A stretch of DNA of 64,000 bases from Oceanobacillus chungangensis (GTDB lineage: Bacteria > Bacillota > Bacilli > Bacillales > Amphibacillaceae). The stretch covers positions 434,001-498,000 of the forward strand of contig NZ_PIOD01000005.1 of NCBI RefSeq assembly GCF_003369565.1, given 5' to 3'. A program made the position numbers and the translations under genes. Shown one piece after another: positions 34,828-41,665 of this stretch. Within the stretch, counting starts at the first letter, position 1; each line of letters starts with the position of its first letter. The notes beneath the pieces were generated by a model, which worked only from the letters and a program-made list of their open reading frames with translations, had not been told where the DNA came from and searched no databases.

Positions 34828-34921
34828 TTAATTTTTAATAGAAGTATAAGAAAATGACCAGTAGTGATATTCTTCGAGGTTAATCAATTATGTGGAACAG
34901 GATAAGATAGTGAGGTGGATT

Positions 34922-35293
34922 TTAGAACATCCCCATTGTTTTTTGAATTCGATGTATGTCTACTCTGTTTGCCCAAGTGTCATTACGCACAAGTTCCTGG
35001 TTTGTCGATATAATACTAATTTCCTCTTTTATATCGCCGTACTCTTTTGCATTAGCCAATTTCATTCCATCAATTTCTGCCTTTAAATAATCTTGTCCAG
35101 TAAGAAGTGCTGAAAGAATCTGCTTGTGTTCATTTAATTGGGATTTATGCTCATCCAGTTTCTTAGAATGTTCATGAAGAATTTGCGAGTGTTCATCCAA
35201 CTTTTGAGAATGCTCTCCCAATATTCGCGAGTGTTCATCCTGCTTTTCCATAATCCTCTCCAGCATCCCTATAATCTGATCTTCCTTTTCCAA
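34922..35293 (-). CDS. Small heptad-repeat coiled-coil protein
   Basis: The start is taken as TTG at 35293, preceded by a perfect AAAGGAGGTGA site; the ATG at 35413 upstream has none. The 123-residue product contains about six consecutive seven-residue repeats of the form E-H-S-x-x-L-x ('EHSQKLDEHSQILHEHSK', residues about 21-60), then a second helical part ('LKAEIDGMKLANAKEYGDIK'). The repeats predict an elongated parallel coiled coil with a His stripe. No enzyme domain. Similar small proteins occur in Bacillaceae near mobile DNA, but I cannot name a function. Confidence 0.75.
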   Translation of the reverse strand: MEKEDQIIGMLERIMEKQDEHSRILGEHSQKLDEHSQILHEHSKKLDEHKSQLNEHKQILSALLTGQDYLKAEIDGMKLANAKEYGDIKEEISIISTNQELVRNDTWANRVDIHRIQKTMGMF

Positions 35294-35565
35294 CTTGTTC
35301 ACCTCCTTTTTGAGTCCATTATAGCATATATAAATTAAATGCAAATAAGCAAAAAACGTCTGAAAAAAAGGTTGAAATCTTATTTTAGCTGTCGAATACT
35401 TTGGATTATGCATAGGTTTCTTATTTAACGTACATTACCGACAGAGATAAATAAAATTCAATCAAGTTATTCACATAGAAATCAAATTTTAGCTTTTTGA
35501 CCAAGTGATAGAGAAAGCTATACTTATATTTATGAAATATACTAAAAGAGGAGTAATTTAATGGC

Positions 35566-36513
35566 ATGAAAAATCGAATGAAACCACTTGTATTGCAAAA
35601 GTATGAAGTGTTAGCGGCAAGAGTTGCCATAAACTCACCGAAACGGGCAGAGATTGATCGAGAATTAGCGAAGTATCATAGAGGCTATGCTGGTGAGTTG
35701 AGAGTTGATTATCATCTAAACTTTCTGGCGAGCATTGGAACCATTCTCCAGGATGTATGCTTAAATGTTAACGGGCAAACCGTTCAAATCGATAATATTG
35801 TGATTACAAAAAGGGCGATTTACTTAATAGAGGTCATAAATTATCATGGCACCGTTACATTCGACACGAACTTCAATCAATTTATCCGCAGTGACGGCGA
35901 AAGAGAAACTGGATTCAGCTACCCCATTACCCAGGTCGAACTTCAAATGTATAAACTTCAAAACTGGCTCCATTCCCATGGTTTTCAGGATATTCCGATT
36001 TATTATTTTATCGCGATAAGTGAACCAGCTACAATCATTAAGGTAGAAGGCGATAAGCATTTGATTGCAAACATCGTTGCCCATGGCGAAAATATCCCGA
36101 AGAAGATAATCGACAACGAAAAGCAGCTAGCAGTAAGTAAATCAATCTCTATACCACATCAGAAAATTGGACATGCACTCTTAAGAGAGAGTATCGATTA
36201 TGACCGGAATATAATGGCAGTTCACGGACTAAAAATCAGTGATCTGCTCCCAGGCGTGCGATGTCTCAATTGCAGTCGGTTTAGGATGAATCGTGAACGG
36301 CGGAACTGGCACTGTCATAAATGCAAGCATATATCAAAAAATGCACATATTAAAACGATAAATGACCACTTCCTTCTTACAAATCCATGGACAACTAATA
36401 AGGAAATGATGCACCTCCTTCAAGTGGGTTCACGCCATGTCGTTAAAAATCTATTGAAACAAGCTAACTTAATCTATAACGTCAAAAAGAAAAAATGGAC
36501 TAGGCGGATTTAG
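35566..36513 (+). CDS. NERD-domain protein with zinc ribbon
   Basis: A 315-residue protein. Residues about 42-160 form a nuclease-related domain (NERD): 'GYAGELRVDYHLNFL' and 'QIDNIVITKRAIYLIEV', with the catalytic-type D-x-n-E pattern of the restriction endonuclease-like fold. Near residues 227-262 a zinc ribbon is visible as 'RCLNCSRFRMNRERRNWHC' and 'CHKCKH'. A C-terminal helix-turn-helix-like region ('NKEMMHLLQVGSRHVVKNLL') follows. NERD proteins are soluble and poorly characterised; DNA processing or stress roles are proposed. GAGGAG upstream of the ATG at 35566. Confidence 0.82.
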   Translation: MKNRMKPLVLQKYEVLAARVAINSPKRAEIDRELAKYHRGYAGELRVDYHLNFLASIGTILQDVCLNVNGQTVQIDNIVITKRAIYLIEVINYHGTVTFDTNFNQFIRSDGERETGFSYPITQVELQMYKLQNWLHSHGFQDIPIYYFIAISEPATIIKVEGDKHLIANIVAHGENIPKKIIDNEKQLAVSKSISIPHQKIGHALLRESIDYDRNIMAVHGLKISDLLPGVRCLNCSRFRMNRERRNWHCHKCKHISKNAHIKTINDHFLLTNPWTTNKEMMHLLQVGSRHVVKNLLKQANLIYNVKKKKWTRRI

Positions 36514-36515
36514 AG

Positions 36516-36624
36516 GCTCTCTCCGGTACTCAAAGTGCTCATGGATTAAATTGAAAGCTCCGACCTCGCGCCTAAGAGCTCAAGAAAAGCAAAGAGAGCT
36601 CCGCCCCCACACATGATGGCTCCA
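36516..36624. repeat. 20-21 bp periodic GCTCC array (type A, copy 5)
   Basis: GCTC cores at 36516, 36537, 36557, 36578, 36598 and 36619 are spaced 21, 20, 21, 20 and 21 bp. Several units read GAGCTC(C). It lies in the gap between the convergent NERD and LysM/NlpC genes and ends in ATCCATCCATC, as does the copy at 4.3 kb. Confidence 0.8.
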
Positions 36625-36660
36625 CGAATCCATCCATCCATCAATCCTCCCACCACAAAA

Positions 36661-36690
36661 AAGGAAGAACCCCTGAGTGGGGTTCTTCCT
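36661..36690 (-). terminator. Intrinsic terminator of LysM/NlpC gene
   Basis: AGGAAGAACCCC / GGGGTTCTTCCT forms a 12-bp perfect stem with a 4-nt loop. On the minus strand the arm is followed by TTTTTT, so it terminates the cell-wall hydrolase gene about 20 bp after its stop. Confidence 0.88.
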
Positions 36691-36710
36691 CTATCAACTA
36701 TAAGTCTATT

Positions 36711-37784
36711 TTAATAAAAACGTTTATAACTATCAAAATGTTTCTTCCAGTATGAATTACTTACACTAGTAATTTCAACGCCGTCAGATCCTGCGTGGAT
36801 GAATTCGCCGTTACCTAAGTAGATTCCCATGTGGGAGATGCCTGCTTTGTATGTTCCTGAGAAGAATACTAGGTCTCCTGGTTGTGGTGAGTTTACATAG
36901 TATGAACGATCAAAGAATCCTGCTGATGATGTGCGGCTGATGTCCATGCCTGCTTGTTTGTATACGTAATAGATGAATCCGCTGCAATCAAATCCGCTTG
37001 GTGATGATCCGCCCCATACGTATTTTACACCGTTAAAGCTTTTCGCTGTACTGATTAGCTTGTCTACATTGTAGCTAACGTCAGTTTGCGGTGCTTTTGG
37101 TGTTTCTTTCGCTGGTGGTGTTGCAGGTGCATTTCCACCTTTGATGTTTAGTTTCTGTCCGATGTAGATTAAATCGGATTTCAAGTTGTTCCATTGTTTC
37201 AGGTTAGCAACGCTTACGCCGTACTGTGAACCGATGCGTGATAACGTGTCTCCAGATTTAACTGTGTAGACTGATCCGCCACCGTTATCTGCAGGAGCCT
37301 TTGCTGGTTCCTTTGGTTTAGAAGGTGTAGATGGTGCGCTGCTATTCCCTGTGTTACTCACCTTTAACACATTTCCAGGATAGATCAATGTAGTGTTTAA
37401 TCCGTTCCATTTCATCAGGTTGGAAAGTGAAATTTTATGTTTTGAGGCGATACCGCTTAGTGTGTCACCAGCTTTTACTGTATATGTAGTTTGATTAGTA
37501 GTAGGTGTCGTTGTACCGGATTTTGGTGTTTTGTTTGAATTGCCAGGCTGTGCACCAGAATTCGTGCTAGTTTCCAAAACTTGATTCGGATAAATTACAT
37601 CAGACGTCAATTTATTTAATGTTTTTAAGTTAGAAACAGATGTTTGATGTTTCTGTGCGATGGACCATAATGAATCCCCACTCTGTACCTTGTACGAGGC
37701 TGCTTCTGCTTGTTCCGCACCGAAAATTGCGGCTGCAATTGCGGCACTTGCAGTTACCGACATCATAACTTTCTTGTTGGCCAA
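36711..37784 (-). CDS. Peptidoglycan endopeptidase with three LysM domains and NlpC/P60 domain
   Basis: A 357-residue secreted wall hydrolase. Residues 1-28 are a signal peptide ending 'AEQAEA'. Three LysM wall-binding repeats follow ('[16 protein letters not shown]', '[16 protein letters not shown]', '[16 protein letters not shown]'), joined by Ser/Thr/Pro linkers. The C-terminal NlpC/P60 domain has the catalytic Cys in '[12 protein letters not shown]' and His in 'ISHMGIYLG'. It should cleave D-Glu-mDAP stem-peptide bonds as LytE/CwlS-type enzymes do. Start TTG at 37784 with GGGGGA upstream. The divergent region holds a WalR-like box, fitting wall-stress control. Confidence 0.92.
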   Translation of the reverse strand: MANKKVMMSVTASAAIAAAIFGAEQAEAASYKVQSGDSLWSIAQKHQTSVSNLKTLNKLTSDVIYPNQVLETSTNSGAQPGNSNKTPKSGTTTPTTNQTTYTVKAGDTLSGIASKHKISLSNLMKWNGLNTTLIYPGNVLKVSNTGNSSAPSTPSKPKEPAKAPADNGGGSVYTVKSGDTLSRIGSQYGVSVANLKQWNNLKSDLIYIGQKLNIKGGNAPATPPAKETPKAPQTDVSYNVDKLISTAKSFNGVKYVWGGSSPSGFDCSGFIYYVYKQAGMDISRTSSAGFFDRSYYVNSPQPGDLVFFSGTYKAGISHMGIYLGNGEFIHAGSDGVEITSVSNSYWKKHFDSYKRFY

Positions 37785-37827
37785 TGTAAAAATCCCCCTA
37801 TATCGATTATCATATTTTCTACAATTC

Positions 37828-37904
37828 TTACAAATTACAATATATTATATCCTTTTCTGGTAAATTTTGATAGATTGATAAGTAATTTGTAATATATTTG
37901 TAAT
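37828..37904. promoter_or_regulatory. Inverted repeat and WalR-like box upstream of cell-wall hydrolase
   Basis: TTACAAATTAC (37828-37838) and GTAATTTGTAA (37882-37892) are a perfect 11-bp inverted repeat. TGTAAT-ATATT-TGTAAT at 37888-37904 fits the WalR direct-repeat consensus TGTWAH-N5-TGTWAH. In B. subtilis WalR controls LysM/NlpC hydrolase genes. The box reads on the strand opposite to the hydrolase gene and lies ~105 bp from its start, so the target could be either flanking gene. Confidence 0.45.
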
Positions 37905-38062
37905 GTATCCAAAAATAGGAGGAAATGGATACTATACCCCGTTGAAATTATTGAAAAATCAAATAGATAGTAACTGCTGTAAATCAATAAAATCGGTACT
38001 ATATACCTATGATAATTTAATTATTATCCTATTAATCCAGCGTTTTCAATCACCAAATTTTT

Positions 38063-38123
38063 TTACAAATTTACAAAGACTTACAAAATTCATCGTCACA
38101 TTTATAAAGTATTATGATATAAT
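38063..38123 (+). promoter_or_regulatory. Exopolysaccharide operon promoter with upstream TTACAAA repeats
   Basis: An extended -10 (TGATATAAT, 38115-38123) has a weak -35 (GTCACA, 38095-38100) 17 bp upstream. Three TTACAAA heptamers at 38063, 38071 and 38081 sit just upstream of the -35, where an activator could bind. The transcript would have a ~75-nt leader before the Wzz-like gene. Confidence 0.55.
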
Positions 38124-38208
38124 TCGTTATTGTAATCTGAAATAGTAGTGAACGAGTTTATTTGTTTGTTGCTTTCAGAAGAATAACAATGAATCCGGAG
38201 GTTACACC

Positions 38209-38973
38209 ATGGAAGAAACAATATCCTTGAAAGAGATATTCGAGGTGATTAAGAAGCGTCTCCTACTAATTTCAGCAATCACGCTTGGAGCCGCGATTAT
38301 AGCTGCAGTCATCAGCTATTTTGTATTAACGCCAACATATGAGGCGAGCTCGCAGTTTATCGTTAATCAGGAGCGACAAGATCCAAATACACAATTAAAT
38401 ACAGGGAATATTCAAACAGACCTGCAATTAATCAATACTTATAATGTCATTATTAAAACACCCGCAATTTTAGATAAAGTTATCGAAGAATTAAGTCTTC
38501 CATATTCAGTTGGAGCACTAAGCTCAAAAATTGCAGTTTCCAGCGCAGAGAACTCTCAAGTCGTTACGATTACGGTAACAGATGAAGACCCTGCACAAGC
38601 AGTAAAAATTGCTAATACAACGGTAGGGGTTTTTCATGATGAAATACCAGAACTTATGAATGTTAATAATGTGAATATACTTACAGAGGCACAATTAAGT
38701 CCGAATCCAAAACCTGTTGCACCGAATCCAATATTAAACATTGCAATCGCAACTGTTCTTGGAATCATGGTTGGTGTTGGTCTAGCATTCTTGCTTGAAT
38801 ACTTAGATAATTCGATTACAACAGAAGATGATGTAGAGAAGAAACTTGGCTTACCTGTACTTGGAGTAATTTCAAGAGTAAGTGATGAAGATGTACGAGA
38901 AAATCAATTTACGTTCCAATCGAAACAAATGAGGAGGAGTGGGTTAGATGGCGCGCAAAGGAAAACAATCTAA
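38209..38973 (+). CDS. Polysaccharide chain-length/BY-kinase modulator (EpsA/CapA-like, Wzz domain)
   Basis: A 254-residue membrane protein with helices at about residues 18-40 and 177-199 enclosing an extracytoplasmic Wzz domain. The Pro-rich 'LSPNPKPVAPNPIL' precedes the second helix, as in chain-length regulators. The cytoplasmic tail activates the BY-kinase encoded next. TCCGGAGGTTACACC precedes the ATG. It overlaps the kinase gene by 26 bp. Together they set polymer length and export in Wzy-dependent systems. Confidence 0.92.
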   Translation: MEETISLKEIFEVIKKRLLLISAITLGAAIIAAVISYFVLTPTYEASSQFIVNQERQDPNTQLNTGNIQTDLQLINTYNVIIKTPAILDKVIEELSLPYSVGALSSKIAVSSAENSQVVTITVTDEDPAQAVKIANTTVGVFHDEIPELMNVNNVNILTEAQLSPNPKPVAPNPILNIAIATVLGIMVGVGLAFLLEYLDNSITTEDDVEKKLGLPVLGVISRVSDEDVRENQFTFQSKQMRRSGLDGAQRKTI

Positions 38974-39655
38974 AGGCAATACAACAAATAAATTCAGACA
39001 TTTAATCGCACAGGTGAATCCGAAATCGCCTATCTCTGAGCAATATCGTACAGTTCGTACGAATATCCAATTCTCATCTGTAGATAATGAAATCAGATCA
39101 TTGCTTATCTCTTCTTCAGGACCGGCAGAAGGAAAATCGACAACGGTTGCGAATCTTGCGGTTGTATATGCGCAAGCAGGAAAGAAAGTATTGCTGATTG
39201 ATGCTGACTTAAGAAAACCGACCGTACATTATACGTTCCGCTTGGATAATTTACGGGGGTTGAGCAATATTCTTGTTGGTGAGCATACGATTGATGAAAC
39301 GGTAAATCGCACAAACATAGAGAATCTTGATGTTATTTCATGTGGACCAATTCCGCCGAACCCTTCAGAATTATTAGCATCAAGGAAGATGGAAAGCTTT
39401 TTAAAAGAAGCACAACAGACTTATGATATTGTAATCTTTGATACACCACCAGTATTAGCTGTGACAGATGCGCAAATTTTAGCGAATATTGTGGATGGCT
39501 CTATTTTGGTCGTTCGCAGTAAGCATACTGATCTCGAAGCTGCGAAAAAAGCAAAAGAAGCGCTTGAGCCTGCCAAAGCCAAATTACTTGGTACTGTATT
39601 AAATGGACGTGAGAAATCTGCGTCTAATTATTATTACTACTATGGTACGAACTAA
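38948..39655 (+). CDS. CpsD/CapB-family tyrosine kinase (EpsB-like)
   Basis: A 235-residue cytoplasmic BY-kinase. Walker A is 'SSGPAEGKSTT' near residue 57, Walker A' 'LLIDADLRKPT' near 83, and Walker B 'VIFDTPPV' near 165. The C-terminus ends in a tyrosine cluster 'NYYYYYGTN', the autophosphorylation site. It partners the Wzz-like protein encoded upstream and should be dephosphorylated by the PHP phosphatase encoded downstream. GAGGAGG precedes the ATG at 38948. Confidence 0.93.
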   Translation: MARKGKQSKGNTTNKFRHLIAQVNPKSPISEQYRTVRTNIQFSSVDNEIRSLLISSSGPAEGKSTTVANLAVVYAQAGKKVLLIDADLRKPTVHYTFRLDNLRGLSNILVGEHTIDETVNRTNIENLDVISCGPIPPNPSELLASRKMESFLKEAQQTYDIVIFDTPPVLAVTDAQILANIVDGSILVVRSKHTDLEAAKKAKEALEPAKAKLLGTVLNGREKSASNYYYYYGTN

Positions 39656-39661
39656 AAAGTA

Positions 39662-39700
39662 ATAACCCCCTTGCAAAGATAGGATGTAGGGGGTTTTATC
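39662..39700 (+). terminator. Terminator after BY-kinase gene
   Basis: AACCCCC (39664-39670) pairs with GGGGGTT, with partial inner pairing, followed by TTTTATCTTTG. It starts a few bases after the kinase stop and separates the kinase pair from the phosphatase. Confidence 0.65.
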
Positions 39701-39856
39701 TTTGTAGTGCTAGTTCAAACGAATGAGCGAAACAATCGATTCTCTATTAAATACTACTTTTTACCGGTATTTTTTTTGTCGTAAAACGTCTAAAATTAAA
39801 CAATGGATAATAATACACTATTATGCATGTGGATGAATGAAAAAATGCTAGTATTC

Positions 39857-39905
39857 TGTTATAATATGTTCTATTATCAGACATTACTCGTAGCGGACTA
39901 CGAGT
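39857..39905 (+). promoter_or_regulatory. Extended -10 promoter and leader hairpin of phosphatase gene
   Basis: TGTTATAAT (39857-39865) is an extended -10 element. About 20 bp downstream, ACTCGTAG-CGGA-CTACGAGT (39886-39905) forms an 8-bp perfect stem with a tetraloop in the mRNA leader, 28 nt before the ATG. It may stabilise the mRNA or bind a regulator. Confidence 0.5.
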
Positions 39906-39933
39906 ACAAATTATTAGAGAGGATGTATGTAGT

Positions 39934-40704
39934 ATGATTGATATCCATTCGCATATTCTGCCTGGCATCGATGATGGAGCACAGACGGAAGAAGATAGCC
40001 TTGAGATGGCGAGAGAGGCCGTAGCACAGGGTATAACTACTATTATCGCAACCCCTCATCATAGAAACGGCAAGTATGATAATAAACGAAGTAGTATTAT
40101 TCAAGATGTGAATATATTAAATGAGCTGTTGATAAGAGAAGATATCCCGCTAAACGTATTACCGGGTCAAGAAACGAGAATTAACGGGGATATGGTGGAG
40201 GATATTAATAATGGAGAGCTATTATCGCTAGACGATACGAAATATCTCTTTGTTGAATTTCCATCTGCACATGTGCCGCGTTATTCGAGCCAGATGCTAT
40301 TTGATATTCAAGTGGCGGGCTATACGCCGATCATTGTTCATCCAGAAAGAAACCAAGAGTTAATCGAGCATCCAAATAAGCTGTATGAATTTGTGCGGAA
40401 TGGTGCATTAACTCAAGTTACTGCAGCAAGTATTGTTGGGAAATTTGGGAAGAATATTAAGACTTTCTCCCAGCAATTAATCGAGGCAAACTTGACTCAT
40501 TTTATTGCTTCGGATGCACACAATACAACCTCACGGGGATTTTGTATGCAAGAGGCATTACAAGAAGTGAAAAGTGAATTTGGAACGGATTATTTCTACA
40601 TGTTTATGGAGAACGGTCAGCTTCTAATCGACAATCAAAATGTCAATCGGTTCGAACCTTCGTCCATCAGAAAGAAAAAGAAGAAGTTTTTAGGATTATT
40701 TTAG
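39934..40704 (+). CDS. Tyrosine-protein phosphatase, PHP type (CpsB/YwqE-like)
   Basis: A 256-residue metal-dependent phosphatase. The PHP motifs are 'MIDIHSHILPGIDDG', 'ATPHHRNGKY', 'ILPGQE'-type 'NVLPGQETRI', 'VHPERNQ' and 'ASDAHNT', which together bind the trinuclear metal site. It removes phosphate from the BY-kinase tyrosine cluster. GAGAGGATG precedes the start. It is a standard partner of the upstream pair, though it has its own promoter here. Confidence 0.93.
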   Translation: MIDIHSHILPGIDDGAQTEEDSLEMAREAVAQGITTIIATPHHRNGKYDNKRSSIIQDVNILNELLIREDIPLNVLPGQETRINGDMVEDINNGELLSLDDTKYLFVEFPSAHVPRYSSQMLFDIQVAGYTPIIVHPERNQELIEHPNKLYEFVRNGALTQVTAASIVGKFGKNIKTFSQQLIEANLTHFIASDAHNTTSRGFCMQEALQEVKSEFGTDYFYMFMENGQLLIDNQNVNRFEPSSIRKKKKKFLGLF

Positions 40705-40762
40705 CCTTTAACCCTACTAGACATCAATTTCAAGCCGGAAGATATCTTCGCTTGATTGCATA

Positions 40763-40804
40763 CCTTGTAGTGAATTCTTTTTGGTATTAGAATCCACTAC
40801 AAGG
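40763..40804. repeat. Long inverted repeat upstream of LuxR-type regulator
   Basis: CCTTGTAGTGAATTC and GAATCCACTACAAGG match over 14 of 15 bp around a 12-nt loop. No T-tract follows. It lies 58 bp after the phosphatase stop and 30 bp before the regulator ATG, so it may be a terminator remnant, a leader hairpin or an operator. Confidence 0.5.
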
Positions 40805-40833
40805 AACAAAACGTACAGTTGGGGGCAGGTAGT

Positions 40834-41505
40834 ATGATTCGTGTTCTGTTAGTTGACGATCAACGGTTGTTTCGTGAAGGTGTAAATGCGCTTATCGAGC
40901 AAATAGATGATATCGATGTGATTGGAATTGCGGAAAATGGGAAAGAAGCAATCCAACAAATAGAACAAGTACAACCAGACGTCGTTATCATGGATATTCA
41001 CATGCCAGAAATGAATGGAATTGAGACAACAAGATAATTGAAAACGAACTATCCTAAGATAAAAGTGGTATTGCTAACAACCAATGCGGACGATGATTTT
41101 GTCATAAGTGGAATTATTACTGGTGCTGATGGATTGCTGCTAAAAAGTCTCTATGCAGATAAACTTATCAACTGTATTCGTGATGCTTATCTTGGTGAAA
41201 TGGTGCTTTCGGGGGAGGTTTCTCGTATTCTTGCTAATCGAATACGGGAATTAACATTGGATAAAAAGCAAATACTTGCACTTCGGTTGGAGCGATCAGG
41301 GTATCAATATACGAATCGAGAATTAGATGTCATTTATTTATTAATGGAAGGTAACACAAATAATCAGATTGCTAACCATCTATTTTTAAGTGAAGGTACC
41401 GTGAAAAATTATATTAGTGAGATTTATAATAAGGTAAATATTCGCAATCGAGTGAATGCTGTTTCTTATTTTAAAGATTTAATTACAATAAGAGATAAGA
41501 AGTGA
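40834..41505 (+). pseudogene. NarL/LuxR-type response regulator interrupted by in-frame stop
   Basis: From ATG 40834 the frame encodes a receiver ('MIRVLLVDDQRLFREG', phospho-Asp in 'VIMDIHMPEMNG') for 67 codons and then meets TAA at 41035-41037. The same frame continues immediately with TTGAAAACG and encodes the rest of the receiver ('LLLKSLYAD' with the conserved Lys) and a LuxR helix-turn-helix ('YTNRELDVIYLLMEGNTN' and 'LSEGTVKNYISEIYNK'). One base change from a sense codon would restore a ~223-residue regulator. The two parts could also be made by termination and TTG reinitiation. It would have regulated the surrounding exopolysaccharide genes. Confidence 0.8.
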
Positions 41506-41527
41506 CTTTATTTGTTTAAAGTCACTT
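41500..41527 (+). terminator. Hairpin at end of regulator gene
   Basis: AAGTGACTTTA / TAAAGTCACTT form an 11-bp perfect stem around a 6-nt loop, overlapping the regulator stop codon. No T-tract follows, so termination is uncertain. Confidence 0.5.
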
Positions 41528-41665
41528 ATAATATGACTAGGTCTTTAGTAATATAATCATCATGGTTTAAAAGTGTTTGCAGAATATTTCTATCTACTAC
41601 ATGAAATTATCTTAGTGTTACATAATTTTTTATAAATACTAAACACCCAGAAAGGAGCACACAAT

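Noticed and set aside
41506-41665. EAR-type processive antitermination RNA of eps operons
   Set aside because: The position before the EpsC-like gene is suggestive, but I could not make out its conserved helices; a covariance search would be needed.
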